Below, piece after piece: positions 16,056-26,000 of a stretch of 28,316 nt of DNA; the stretch's first letter is position 1; each line of letters starts with the position of its first letter. Position numbers and translations under genes: made by a program. The stretch spans positions 1-28,316 of the forward strand of contig CAZTFS010000014.1 in assembly GCA_964613045.1 (NCBI GenBank), in the 5' to 3' direction. The notes beneath the pieces were generated by a model. That model did not search any database and was not told the DNA's origin. It worked only from the letters and a program-made list of their open reading frames with translations. This stretch comes from UBA1081 sp964613045. Its GTDB lineage: Bacteria > Bacillota > Clostridia > Oscillospirales > Acutalibacteraceae.

Positions 16056-19000
16056 TTATTCAAGTCCGAGGTCATGTGCCATCTGAGCAGTCTTAAGCTG
16101 TAAGAGCTTTGAAACGCCGTGCTCCTGCATGGTTACGCCGTAAAGAATATCGGCTTCCTCCATTGTACCTCTTCTGTGGGTAATAAGTATAAACTGAGTT
16201 TTATCCGTCATGTTCTTGAGGTAGCGTGCATATCTGAGAACATTTACATCGTCAAGTGCCGCCTCGACCTCATCGAAGATACAGAACGGTGACGGAGTAA
16301 CCTTGAGAATGGCGAAGAGAAGTGCAATAGCACAAAGTCCCTTTTCACCGCCTGACAGAAGTGTCATACTCTTGACATTTTTTCCGGGAGGCTGAGCCTT
16401 TATCTCAATTCCGCATTCAAGGATATCATTTTCATCCTCAAGTATCAGTTCAGCTCTGCCGCCGCCGAAAAGCCGGGCAAAGGTCTCACTGAAATTGCGG
16501 TTGATTATATCAAATCTTTCACGGAACTGCACAGCCATTTTGTCTGTAAGACCGTAAATAAGCTTCGTAAGCTCCGCTTTTGATTTCTCTACGTCCTCCA
16601 GCTGAGTTTTCATAAACTCGTAACGCTCGGAAACTTCCTTGTATTCATCAATTGCGGCAACATTTACACTGCCTAAAGCTTTTATCTTATTTTTGATTTC
16701 TGCAAGACGTTTTCTCGCTTCCGTAAGAGATTCGAGCTGAATATCCAGCTCCTGAGCCTCACGCCTTGTCAGCTTATACTCTTCAAAAAGCTTCGTTTCC
16801 GTTTCTTCCTGCTCCTTAAGCAGTGAATTTTTCTTCTCCTCAAGACGGACAAGCTCTGCGGAAAGCTTTTCCTTTTCCTCTGTTTTTGAACGCTCCTGCA
16901 CACGCAGCTCGTTTGACTGCTTTTCGCTGAATTCACGTTTGACGGTCAATGCGGCTATCTGAGCCTTTGCGTTTTCTATCTTTTTTCTGAGTTCTTCGGC
17001 TTTTCCGTTAAGCTCTTCAATTCTCGCCTGAAGCTTTTCATTTTTTTCATTGGCTTCACTGATCTCAAGATCAAGCTTACCTATCCTGTCGGACTGACCG
17101 TTCTTTCTCTCCTCAAGGTCGTTTATCTGAGAATTGTGATTCTCAATATCACGCATGTAAGCGACTATCTGAAGATTTATTTCGGATATCTCGGCAGATA
17201 TTTTATCTCTTTCATCGGAAAGGGACTGTCTGTCACCCGTAAGCTCCTCAGCCTTACTGCGGTATGAGTCTATTTCCTGCTGAACCGCATTACCTTCTTT
17301 TTCTGCAGAAGAAAGAACCTCTTTGAGTTGCTTTACTCTCTCTGCGGCAGTCAGAGTTTCATCGGAAAGGGATTTTAATGCTTTTTCAGCAATATCAAGC
17401 TTACTCTCGGCAAGAGTCAACGCACTGTCTGCTTTGATTTTTTCTTCCTGCTCTCTCATAAGGTCGCCTTTTACGCCTTCAAGAGCCGCATTATCGGCAT
17501 TATAATCCTCTTTATACTTTTTGAACTGTGCCTCAAGCTCACCGAGAGCTTTTGTATCGGCTTCGATCTCGGAATTAAGTCTTTCTATCTCATTTGCACG
17601 GGACAAAAAGCCGGAATGCTGAATTTTTGAACCGCCTGTCATTGAACCGCCGGCATTGACCACCTGACCGTCAAGAGTAACTATCTTGAAACGGTGGTTA
17701 TACTTTCTGCCGATAGCAGCCGCCGCATCAATATCCTCGGCAATGACTGTCTTGCCCAACTGAGATTCAATGATATCTCTGTATTTTTCATCGAAATTAA
17801 CTATCTTAGAAGCTACATCAATATAGCCTTCACAATCCTCAAGACCGTCTTCGTTAAGCTCTCTGCCCCTTATGGTGTTCATGGGGAAGAAGGTTGCACG
17901 TCCCAGATTGTTATTTTTCAGATAATACATAGCCTTCTTGGCATTTTCCTGAGTCTCGGTGACGATATGCTGAATTGCCGCACCAAGAGCTGTTTCAATG
18001 GCAAGAGAATATGTATCGGGAACGGAAATGAGCTGTGAAAGAGGTCCGTGGATTCCTTTAAGCTGACCGTTTGAAGAAGCCTTCATGACAGCCTTGACAC
18101 TGCCCTGATAGCCTTCCATGTTCTTTTCCATGTCGGACAGCATACGTACACGGCTCTTCTTCTGTTCGAGGTCAAGAGATGCCTTATCGGTAGTGAAACG
18201 GTGCTGTTCCATTTTCTGAGCTTTAGACTTTACTCTTATCATATAACCCGAAACGGAATTTGTAAAGGCAGATATCTTTTCTCTGTGTTCATCAACCTTT
18301 GCTTCGCAACGTGATCTTTCATTTTTGAGCTCTTCGATCTCGGTTTCCTTTGCCTTTATCTCACCCTCAACAGAGGATCTTCTTGACTCTATCTCTTCCA
18401 AAGATGAACTTGCGGAAGAATATTTAATGTTTGCTTCACTCAGTTTTTTTGTAAGAGATGCGAGCATATCCGATATCTTGACATATTCATCTGCAACATC
18501 CACATCTCTTGCACGCAGAGAATCAAGCTTGCCTGTAAGGGCGGAAATCGAAGCATTTTTCTCTTCGATCAGTTTTTTGAGCTCTTCTATCGACTGCTTT
18601 GTCTTTTCGATCTGCTCGTCGATCTGAAGAGAAGACATGTTCTCCTGACTTTTTTCTCTTTCAATGCGTTCAACGGTAGCTTTGTTATGCTCTATGGAGT
18701 TTTTGTTGACGGCGATAAGAGATTCAACGGAAGCAGTTTCTTCCTCAGCCTCGTGAACGGTGCGTCTTATTTCATCTATCTGAATGTTGATATTTCTGAT
18801 ATTTTCAGCCGCTTCCTCCGATGCGGTTATAATAGTCTCCAGATCCTTTTCGATCTGACTGTAATGCATCTCGGCAACAGTATATTTATTACTCTGCTCA
18901 CGGATAAGACCTGCCGATCTGTCGAGAATATCAAGCCACAGACCTATTTCAAGATTTTTTCTCTCAGCGGCAAGAGCTAAAAACTTCTGAGCCTTTTCGC

Positions 19001-19625
19001 TCTGTTTTTCGAGCGGTCCCACACGTTCTTCAAGCCCCGTAAGAATATCACGAAGCCTTAAAAGATTTTCCTCTGCCTGAGAAAGACGTTTGAGAGCATC
19101 TGCACGGCGGTAGCGGTAATGGGAAATTCCTGCCGCTTCCTCGAACATCTCACGTCTGTCTTCACTTTTGGCAGAGACCATATCCTCAATTCTGCCCTGA
19201 GAGACCATTGAATAACCGTCCCTGCCAAGACCTGTATCCATAAACAGCTCATGAATATCCTTGAGTCTTACAGTCTCATCGTTTATCCTGTATTCACTTT
19301 CTCCCGAACGGTAATAACGGCGTGTGACAGCAACCTCATCGCTGTCCTTGGGAAGACGCCTGTCGCTGTTATCAAGACGCAGCGTGACCTGAGCAAAGCC
19401 CTGAGCCCTTCTCGTTCTCGTTCCGCTGAAAACAACATCTTCCATTTTTGAGCCACGCAGAGATTTTGTGGACTGCTCGCCGAGAACCCATTTTACGGCA
19501 TCGGCAATATTACTTTTTCCCGAGCCGTTAGGACCGACAACTGCGGTCATACCTTTGCCGAATTCAAGCTTAGTCTTGTCCGGAAAGGATTTAAAGCCCT
19601 GCATTTCAAGTGATTTTAAATACAT
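16056..19625 (-). CDS. smc: Chromosome segregation ATPase SMC
   Basis: This 1189-residue SMC protein with ScpA/ScpB forms the bacterial condensin that compacts and separates chromosomes. It has an N-terminal Walker A GPNGSGKS (31-38), two long coiled-coil arms (~165-500 and ~690-1020), a hinge between them (~505-680, including VVNAGGSMTGGS), a C-terminal signature LLSGGEKG (1089-1096) and Walker B CIFDE with Asp/Glu at 1118-1119. Length equals that of Bacillus SMC. scpA and scpB are not in the window. GAGGAA precedes the ATG, and only one base separates it from the upstream radical SAM gene. The rnc-smc-ftsY order is widely conserved in Firmicutes. Confidence 0.97.
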   Translation of the reverse strand: MYLKSLEMQGFKSFPDKTKLEFGKGMTAVVGPNGSGKSNIADAVKWVLGEQSTKSLRGSKMEDVVFSGTRTRRAQGFAQVTLRLDNSDRRLPKDSDEVAVTRRYYRSGESEYRINDETVRLKDIHELFMDTGLGRDGYSMVSQGRIEDMVSAKSEDRREMFEEAAGISHYRYRRADALKRLSQAEENLLRLRDILTGLEERVGPLEKQSEKAQKFLALAAERKNLEIGLWLDILDRSAGLIREQSNKYTVAEMHYSQIEKDLETIITASEEAAENIRNINIQIDEIRRTVHEAEEETASVESLIAVNKNSIEHNKATVERIEREKSQENMSSLQIDEQIEKTKQSIEELKKLIEEKNASISALTGKLDSLRARDVDVADEYVKISDMLASLTKKLSEANIKYSSASSSLEEIESRRSSVEGEIKAKETEIEELKNERSRCEAKVDEHREKISAFTNSVSGYMIRVKSKAQKMEQHRFTTDKASLDLEQKKSRVRMLSDMEKNMEGYQGSVKAVMKASSNGQLKGIHGPLSQLISVPDTYSLAIETALGAAIQHIVTETQENAKKAMYYLKNNNLGRATFFPMNTIRGRELNEDGLEDCEGYIDVASKIVNFDEKYRDIIESQLGKTVIAEDIDAAAAIGRKYNHRFKIVTLDGQVVNAGGSMTGGSKIQHSGFLSRANEIERLNSEIEADTKALGELEAQFKKYKEDYNADNAALEGVKGDLMREQEEKIKADSALTLAESKLDIAEKALKSLSDETLTAAERVKQLKEVLSSAEKEGNAVQQEIDSYRSKAEELTGDRQSLSDERDKISAEISEINLQIVAYMRDIENHNSQINDLEERKNGQSDRIGKLDLEISEANEKNEKLQARIEELNGKAEELRKKIENAKAQIAALTVKREFSEKQSNELRVQERSKTEEKEKLSAELVRLEEKKNSLLKEQEETETKLFEEYKLTRREAQELDIQLESLTEARKRLAEIKNKIKALGSVNVAAIDEYKEVSERYEFMKTQLEDVEKSKAELTKLIYGLTDKMAVQFRERFDIINRNFSETFARLFGGGRAELILEDENDILECGIEIKAQPPGKNVKSMTLLSGGEKGLCAIALLFAILKVTPSPFCIFDEVEAALDDVNVLRYARYLKNMTDKTQFILITHRRGTMEEADILYGVTMQEHGVSKLLQLKTAQMAHDLGLE

Positions 19626-19626
19626 A

Positions 19627-20628
19627 TTATTCCTCGCAAATCAGTCGGACTTCGTAAGCAGACAGTCCGTTATCGCCTCTGACCTTTGCCTTCACGCCAA
19701 AAGCCGAAAGCTTTTCCAAATTTGTTTTCTTCTGTCCCGTCATTTTGGATATCTCCGTAGGACGGACATATACGGTAATGTTTCCTTTTATATTTTTATC
19801 ATTTATGACATTTATAACTTTATCAAGGTAAATCCTGCTCTCACACAGCTCTCTGAAAGCCGGATGATAAGCTCCTGCTATGTATCCGTCCTCAACATTT
19901 CCGCCGGAATGAAGTCCGAGACGGATGACCCTGATATCATTTTCATTAAACATTGCAAGCAGCCGAGCACACAGCTCAACGGCTTCATCCAGCGTCTGAG
20001 CTTTATACCTGCCCTTTTTATAATAATCCTCAAGCCTTGTATTTTCAAGAATTACGGTAGGATATATCCGGACAGTATCAGGCTTTAAGGCAATTATCTT
20101 CTTTGCGGTTTCAATTGCAGTTTCATTATCGTCGCCGTAAAGCCCCGTCATCATCTGAAGTCCAAGCTCAAAGCCGTTTTTTCTGATAAGCTCCGAGGCA
20201 TTTACAACATCAAGTGCTGTATGTCCTCTTTCATTCATTGAAAGCACCTTGTCAGACATGCTCTGAGCACCAAGCTCGATCGCCGTAACACCGTACTTTT
20301 TAAGAATTGAAAGGATATCTTCATCTATCGCATCGGGACGGGTGGAGCATCTTATACCGCCGAAAAAACCGTCTTTAACGTACGGATACGCACTTTCCAG
20401 AAGATACAGCATATAATCACGGGCAATTGCAGTAAAGCTGCCGCCGAAAAATGCTATCTCGCTGTTTTTTCTGTCATACTCAGTATTTAAGGCAACAGAA
20501 ACAGCCTTATCAATATCTTCTTTTGTAAGGCGTTCTGACGAGCCCGAAATTGTACGCTGGTTGCAAAAACTGCAGGTGTGAGGACAGCCCTCATGAGGAA
20601 CGAACAGCCCCACATTTATGTGCTTCAT
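19627..20628 (-). CDS. Radical SAM protein, Elp3-like core
   Basis: This 333-residue radical SAM protein has the cluster motif CxxxCxxC at C15, C19 and C22 (HEGCPHTCSFCNQ), and later FFGGSFTAI, RCSTRPDAI, GAQSMSD and GLQMMTGLYGD, as in the Elp3-like radical SAM domain. The acetyltransferase half of true Elp3 is absent. Clostridial genomes often place this gene between rnc and smc. An RNA-modification or RNA-linked role is plausible from the family, but the substrate is unknown. The ATG overlaps the rnc stop (ATGA) with only a weak ribosome site, suggesting translation coupled to rnc. Confidence 0.85.
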   Translation of the reverse strand: MKHINVGLFVPHEGCPHTCSFCNQRTISGSSERLTKEDIDKAVSVALNTEYDRKNSEIAFFGGSFTAIARDYMLYLLESAYPYVKDGFFGGIRCSTRPDAIDEDILSILKKYGVTAIELGAQSMSDKVLSMNERGHTALDVVNASELIRKNGFELGLQMMTGLYGDDNETAIETAKKIIALKPDTVRIYPTVILENTRLEDYYKKGRYKAQTLDEAVELCARLLAMFNENDIRVIRLGLHSGGNVEDGYIAGAYHPAFRELCESRIYLDKVINVINDKNIKGNITVYVRPTEISKMTGQKKTNLEKLSAFGVKAKVRGDNGLSAYEVRLICEE

Positions 20629-21299
20629 ACTTTTACGCCCATCAGACGGAGTGCTTCTTTCGCCGCCATCTGTTCAGCCTGTTTCTTGCTTCTTCCCTCT
20701 CCCGTTCCGATAACATTGCTGTTAAGCCTGACTTCCACAATAAACGTCTTATTATGGTCAGGACCAGACTCGCCTGCCATGAAATATTCGAGAAACTCGC
20801 CGTGATTCTTCTGAACGATCTCCTGCAATGCAGTCTTGTAATCACTGATAGCTTCTTCCTCGGGCTCTGCGTTTGAAATGAAGCCAAGTACGAATTTTTT
20901 AGCCTCTTCAAACCCTGCATCAAGGTAGATTGCCGCAATTACGGACTCGAAAGCATCAGCCAGTATGGAGGGTCTTTCTCTGCCGCCTGTATTTACCTCA
21001 CCTTTACCAAGGTACATAAAATCGCCTAAATTTATCGACTTTGCAAACTTATAAAGAGACTTTTCGCATACCATTGCGGCTCTGCGTTTTGTAAGCTGTC
21101 CCTCGGGCATTTCAGGGTGATTTTCAAACAGATACTCTGCCGTTATCATTCCCAGAACGGAATCACCCAGAAACTCAAGTCTCTCATTATACAGGACCTT
21201 GCCGTTCATCTCATTTGCATAAGATGAATGAGTAAGAGCTGTTTTCAACAAGGACTTATCTTTGAATGCATATCCGATTATCTCTTCAAAAACTTTCAC
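20625..21299 (-). CDS. rnc: Ribonuclease III
   Basis: This double-strand-specific endoribonuclease processes rRNA and other structured RNAs. The signature NERLEFLGDSVLG is at 38-50 and the second acidic catalytic region (LADAFESVIAAIYLDAG) at ~113-129. The dsRNA-binding domain occupies ~153-222 (DYKTALQEIVQ to KQAEQMAAKEAL). The start is uncertain: the open frame extends to 21356 with TTG codons inside the end of trmFO. I prefer GTG 21299, giving 224 residues, the usual length, with the N-terminus MKVFEEIIGY and a start 10 bp after the trmFO stop. The ribosome site there is weak (GAAGAT). The downstream radical SAM gene overlaps by 4 bp. Confidence 0.93.
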   Translation of the reverse strand: MKVFEEIIGYAFKDKSLLKTALTHSSYANEMNGKVLYNERLEFLGDSVLGMITAEYLFENHPEMPEGQLTKRRAAMVCEKSLYKFAKSINLGDFMYLGKGEVNTGGRERPSILADAFESVIAAIYLDAGFEEAKKFVLGFISNAEPEEEAISDYKTALQEIVQKNHGEFLEYFMAGESGPDHNKTFIVEVRLNSNVIGTGEGRSKKQAEQMAAKEALRLMGVKV

Positions 21300-21309
21300 T
21301 TTATCATCT

Positions 21310-22617
21310 TCAATCAATAATTGTATTTTCAAGCATTTCAAGACTTCTCTTTGCAAGAGCAGAATAACGCTCCTTCTTGTCCCTTATCTTTTCGGGAAGA
21401 GGAGGAAGAAGCCCGAAAGAAGCTCCCATAGGCTGAAAATTACTGACATAGGTGTCGCTTATATAACGGGAAAGAGCACCTATCATATTTTCAGGGGGAA
21501 GAACTACCGTCTCATCACCTTTTATTCTTTTTGCGGCGTTGATACCTGCCATAATGCCTGCCGCCGCAGATTCCATATAGCCTTCAACACCGGTTATCTG
21601 ACCTGCAAAAAATATCTCGGGATGCTCACGCATGGAGAAATCTCCGTTAAGAAGTCTCGGCGAATCAAGGAATGTATTTCTGTGCATTACTCCGTAACGG
21701 ACAAACTCAGCATCATGCAGTGCGGGAATCATGGAAAATACACGTTTCTGCTCGGGAAATTTCAGATTCGTCTGAAAACCGACAAGATTATACATTGTTC
21801 CTTCTTTATTTTCTTTTCTTAACTGCAGAACAGCCCATGGACGGTGTCCCGTATTCGGATCACGCAGACCGACAGGCTTTAACGGACCGAAGCGTATGGT
21901 GTCCGCACCTCTTTTTGCCATTATCTCAACAGGCATACAGCCCTCATAAACATGCTTTTTATCAAACTCATGAAGCTCAGCTGTCTGAGCATTGACAAGC
22001 TCATTGTAAAATGCTTCGTACTCCTCTTTATTCATGGGACAGTTGATATAATCGTCCTCTCCGCCTCTGTCATATCTTGACTGACAGAAAGCTTTTGACA
22101 TATCCACACTGTCCGCTTCAACAACAGGTGCTGCAGCATCGAAAAAGCTTAAAAACGCACTGCCCGTAAGCTCTTTTATGCTGTCTGCAAGACTGTCCGA
22201 CACAAGAGGCCCTGCCGCAATAACAACGGCATCGTACCCCTCGGGTATTTCGGTTATTTCCTTGCGGATGACCGTTATATTTCCATCATTTTCGATTCTT
22301 TTTGTAACAAGCGAGGAAAAGATATCTCTGTCTACTGCCAACGCACCGCCTGCAGGCACTGCAGACTGCTCCGCACACTCAACACAGACACTGCCGAGCA
22401 TTTTCATCTCAGCCTTTAAAAGACCCGATGCAGATTCCGTTCTCATTGCCTTAAAGGAGTTTGAACACACCAATTCGCAAAGATTTTCGGACTTGTGAGC
22501 AGGTGAAAATCTGACAGGCTTCATCTCAAACAGATCAACCTTTATTCCTCTTTTTGACAACTGCGATGCACACTCCACACCTGCGAAGCCGCCGCCTATA
22601 ACTGCTGCTTTACTCAT
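21310..22617 (-). CDS. trmFO: Folate-dependent tRNA (uracil-54-C5)-methyltransferase TrmFO
   Basis: This 435-residue flavoprotein makes ribothymidine 54 in the T-loop of tRNAs using methylene-tetrahydrofolate and FADH2. The FAD-binding VIGGGFAGVECA is at 6-17. The conserved LCELVCSNSFKA (46-57) carries C51, and YEGCMPVE carries C227; these match the two functional cysteines of the Bacillus enzyme. Length equals Bacillus TrmFO. ATG 22617 was chosen because the longer frame extends 23 codons into topA without family features. The start overlaps the topA stop by 8 bp. The topA-trmFO order is as in Bacillus. Confidence 0.95.
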   Translation of the reverse strand: MSKAAVIGGGFAGVECASQLSKRGIKVDLFEMKPVRFSPAHKSENLCELVCSNSFKAMRTESASGLLKAEMKMLGSVCVECAEQSAVPAGGALAVDRDIFSSLVTKRIENDGNITVIRKEITEIPEGYDAVVIAAGPLVSDSLADSIKELTGSAFLSFFDAAAPVVEADSVDMSKAFCQSRYDRGGEDDYINCPMNKEEYEAFYNELVNAQTAELHEFDKKHVYEGCMPVEIMAKRGADTIRFGPLKPVGLRDPNTGHRPWAVLQLRKENKEGTMYNLVGFQTNLKFPEQKRVFSMIPALHDAEFVRYGVMHRNTFLDSPRLLNGDFSMREHPEIFFAGQITGVEGYMESAAAGIMAGINAAKRIKGDETVVLPPENMIGALSRYISDTYVSNFQPMGASFGLLPPLPEKIRDKKERYSALAKRSLEMLENTIID

Positions 22618-24736
22618 CGTCATTTTCCGTTTCAGCGTTCTTTTTGCTTCTTGTTGCCTTGCGTTCATATCCGCAGCCCTCTGCAAGACATCTGATCACG
22701 GATCCTCTGCCCTTGAACAGCGTTTTACCGCACTGAGGACATTCCTCGGCAACAGGTGTATCCCATGTCATAAAGTTACAGTCGGGATAATTTCCGCAAC
22801 CGAAGAAGGTATGCCCCTTTTTGGACTTTTTACCGATAACTTCGCCGCCGCATACGGGACATTTTCCCTCTGTATGCTCAACATAGGGCATTGTACTCTT
22901 ACACTCGGGATAACCGGGACATGCAAGGAATTTACCGAATCTGCCTACCTTGATGACCATATTTCTGCCGCATTTTTCACAGGGAATATCGGTTTTATCT
23001 TCTTCAAGCTGAATTTTGACACCTGCCATAGATTCCTTTGCCTTGGAAAGTGTTGCTTCAAACTCATCATAGAACTCGTGAAGCATTGCAATATAGTCAA
23101 GCTCGCCTGCTTCAACATCGTCAAGACTTGTTTCCATGCCTGCGGTAAACTTTGTATTTACGATCTTGGGGAACTGCTCTTTAAGAAGCTTTGTTGTAGC
23201 TACGCCCAATTCAGTGGGTTTAAGCTGTTTGCGTTCCCTTACGACATAATTTTTAGATGTGATAGTTGAAATGATCGTTGCATAAGTGCTGGGTCTGCCC
23301 ACACCTGTTTCCTCAAGCACCTTGATAAGAGATGCTTCGGTGTATCTTGCAGGAGGCTGAGTAAAATGCTGTTCGGGGATAAGCTCCTTGAACTTAAGCA
23401 CATCGCCCTCATGCATTTCGGGCATATTGTTCTCACTTTCTTCCTCTTCATCAGCAGTCTGATAAAGCACTGTAAAGCCGTCAAATTTTACAGAATATCC
23501 GCTGGCAGAGAACATACAGAAGCCCTCTTCACCCTCACGCTGAGCTTTGATCTCGACCTTAACGGTATCCTGAAGGCAATTGACCATAAGACTGGCAATA
23601 AATCTCTTCCAGATAAGATCGTAAAGCTTATACTGCTCAGAAGTAAGAGCACCCTTAGCCTGTTCGGGAGTGAGTGCGGGAACGGTAGGTCTGATAGCCT
23701 CATGACCGTCCTGACTTCTGCCCTTGGTCTTAAAATATCGGGGCTTTTCGGGAAGATATTTATCACCGTAGGTCTGTCTGATATAATCGTTACCTGCTTT
23801 TCTCGATTCCTCGGAAATACGAAGTGAATCGGTTCTCATGTAAGTAATAAGACCTATGGAGCCGTAACCCGGAACATCAATACCTTCATAAAGCTCCTGT
23901 GCAATTTTCATTGTACGCTTTGAGGTAAAGCCCAGTCTGTGCGAAGCGTCCTGCTGAAGAGTCGAAGTGATAAAGGGCGGCATAGGCTGTTTCTTCCTGA
24001 CACCTTTTTTTACGCTGTCAACCGTATAAACAGCACCGTCAAGACGTTCAACATACTTGTCTGACTGCTCTTTGTTTTCAATTTTGATCTTACCTGTTTC
24101 ATCGCCTGTGAATGCAGCCTTGAACACCTTTCTTGAGTGAGGTGCATTCAGCTTTGCGGTAATTGACCAGTATTCTTCGGGAACAAAGGCATTTATTTCC
24201 TCTTCCCTGTCAACGATAAGACGGACTGCAACACTCTGCACACGGCCGGCAGAAAGTCCGCGTCTGATCTTCTGAGAAATAAAGGGACTCAGACGATAGC
24301 CCACAAGTCTGTCAAGAATTCGCCTTGCCTGCTGTGCGTTGACAAGATCCATATCTATCTGAGACGGATTTGCCATACCGTTCTCAACACTTGTCTTATT
24401 GATCTCGTTGAACTTGACACGCTTTGTCTTGGAAATATCAAGATCGAGCAAGGTTGCAAGATGCCATGAAATTGCTTCTCCCTCACGGTCCGGGTCAGTT
24501 GCGAGATATACTTCGTCACTGTTCTTTGCAAGCTCAGAAAGCTCCTTGACGAGTTTTTCCTTTCCCTTTATTACAACATATTTGGGAGCAAAGTCATGTG
24601 CCACGTCAACACTCAGCTTAGATGCATAGAGATCTCTGACATGCCCCATAGATGCTTTGACTTTATAACCTTTTCCAAGGTACTTTTCGATAGTGCCTGC
24701 TTTTGTGGGTGACTCCACGATAACTAATTTAGACAT
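22610..24736 (-). CDS. topA: DNA topoisomerase I
   Basis: This 708-residue type IA topoisomerase relaxes negative supercoils. The Toprim region has LVIVESPTKAGTIEKYLG (4-21) and the metal-binding DPDREGE (81-87). The active-site tyrosine is Y299 in GSIGLITYMRTDS. Three C-terminal zinc ribbons follow (CEKCG...CPGYPEC, CPVCG...CGNYPDC, CPQCG...CLAEGC), then a Lys/Asn/Glu-rich tail. ATG 24736 was chosen over a TTG three codons upstream because AGGA lies 9 bases before the ATG and abuts the TTG. It is 19 bp after dprA. Confidence 0.97.
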   Translation of the reverse strand: MSKLVIVESPTKAGTIEKYLGKGYKVKASMGHVRDLYASKLSVDVAHDFAPKYVVIKGKEKLVKELSELAKNSDEVYLATDPDREGEAISWHLATLLDLDISKTKRVKFNEINKTSVENGMANPSQIDMDLVNAQQARRILDRLVGYRLSPFISQKIRRGLSAGRVQSVAVRLIVDREEEINAFVPEEYWSITAKLNAPHSRKVFKAAFTGDETGKIKIENKEQSDKYVERLDGAVYTVDSVKKGVRKKQPMPPFITSTLQQDASHRLGFTSKRTMKIAQELYEGIDVPGYGSIGLITYMRTDSLRISEESRKAGNDYIRQTYGDKYLPEKPRYFKTKGRSQDGHEAIRPTVPALTPEQAKGALTSEQYKLYDLIWKRFIASLMVNCLQDTVKVEIKAQREGEEGFCMFSASGYSVKFDGFTVLYQTADEEEESENNMPEMHEGDVLKFKELIPEQHFTQPPARYTEASLIKVLEETGVGRPSTYATIISTITSKNYVVRERKQLKPTELGVATTKLLKEQFPKIVNTKFTAGMETSLDDVEAGELDYIAMLHEFYDEFEATLSKAKESMAGVKIQLEEDKTDIPCEKCGRNMVIKVGRFGKFLACPGYPECKSTMPYVEHTEGKCPVCGGEVIGKKSKKGHTFFGCGNYPDCNFMTWDTPVAEECPQCGKTLFKGRGSVIRCLAEGCGYERKATRSKKNAETENDDE

Positions 24737-24755
24737 ACAAATCAATCCTGTGTAA

Positions 24756-26000
24756 TTATTTCAAATAATATAACTTACCGCTGCCCATATATGCACAAGA
24801 GTACATTTCAAGCTCAGTAAGTGCCGAAAGCACTCGGCTGACGCTCAGTTCTGACCTGGCAACGAGGTCGTCCGCAAGTATTCCCTCTGAAGAAAGAAGC
24901 GAATACACCTTCTTTGCTTCATCAGTTGCATACGGCGGTAATTCTGTTTTTATTTTCTCATCTTTTTTCTGTACTTCCGGTACAGTATTTCGTTTTTCAG
25001 TTTCCTTCTTCCGTTTCACGGTGTTATTTTGCACACTGTTCCACGAAACCTGACTAATTCTTGGTTTATTTTCGGGCTGTACAGCCTTTACGGGAGTATA
25101 CCGCTTATCCGTATCAATATATTCGCCGTAAAGCTCAATATAACCGTCGAGAACATCCATATAAGAGAATACGGACTTCGCACCGTCACGGATAAGGTTG
25201 TTTGTGCCGAAATAATTGGAATTTGTTACATCACCCGGTACGGCAAAAACATCTCTGCCCTGTTCAAGAGCCAATCTTGCGGTTATAAGCGAACCGCTTC
25301 TTTCACCTGCCTCAACAACTACCGTTCCCAGAGTCATTCCCGAAATTATACGGTTTCTGACAGGAAAAGTCGTTCTTGTAGGCTCGGCAAAAGGTAAAAA
25401 CTCACTTATAACAGCTCCGTTTTCAGCGATATCATCACGCAAAACACTGTTTGCCTGAAGATAGTTGCTTCCGAGACCGCAGCCGAGAACCGCAACCGTC
25501 TTACCTCCTGCCAGAATCGCACCTTCGTGAGATGCACTGTCCACACCCAAAGCTCCGCCGCTGACGATAACGACACCTGCCTTGGCAAGAGACCGTGAAA
25601 GCTCACGTGCCACATTCAGCCCGTAATCAGAAGCATCTCTTGTACCCACCATGCCGATGCTGACAGTCGTATTGATGATATTTTTATCACCTCGGACATA
25701 AAGTACGCAGGGCGGATTTGAAATATTTCTGAGTCTTGCAGGATAGCAGTCATCGTCATAAGTTACGATGTCCCAGCCGTTATCCCGACACTGTTTCATC
25801 ACCGAATAAGACTGCGACGGACTGAACTGAACCAATCTCTGTGCATCCTTCTCCCTGAATACTCCGGAATTGACCCATTCGGCATGACCGGCTTCATACA
25901 TAGTTACAGGATCGCCGAAATAAGACAGAAATTCGTCAAGACGCTTTCCTGCACCCAATGTACGCTGAAGCCATATCCAGTATTCCGCAGGACATTTCAT
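24756..26000 (-). CDS. dprA: DNA-processing protein DprA
   Basis: This 414-residue protein loads RecA on incoming single-stranded DNA during natural transformation. The N-terminal region (~1-60) looks like the helical/HhH domain. The Rossmann-like DprA core (~75-300) shows VGTRDASDYG (118-127), SGGALGVDSASHEGAL-type sequence (147-160), VLGCGLGSNY, FPVRNRIISGM and EAGERSGSLITARLALEQGRDVFAVPG segments. After a Lys/Glu/Pro-rich linker there is a C-terminal winged helix (~350-414). ATG 26000 overlaps the upstream stop (ATGA) and has GGGAG 8 bases ahead. The gene is often present in species not known to be competent, and no other competence gene is here. Confidence 0.95.
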   Translation of the reverse strand: MKCPAEYWIWLQRTLGAGKRLDEFLSYFGDPVTMYEAGHAEWVNSGVFREKDAQRLVQFSPSQSYSVMKQCRDNGWDIVTYDDDCYPARLRNISNPPCVLYVRGDKNIINTTVSIGMVGTRDASDYGLNVARELSRSLAKAGVVIVSGGALGVDSASHEGAILAGGKTVAVLGCGLGSNYLQANSVLRDDIAENGAVISEFLPFAEPTRTTFPVRNRIISGMTLGTVVVEAGERSGSLITARLALEQGRDVFAVPGDVTNSNYFGTNNLIRDGAKSVFSYMDVLDGYIELYGEYIDTDKRYTPVKAVQPENKPRISQVSWNSVQNNTVKRKKETEKRNTVPEVQKKDEKIKTELPPYATDEAKKVYSLLSSEGILADDLVARSELSVSRVLSALTELEMYSCAYMGSGKLYYLK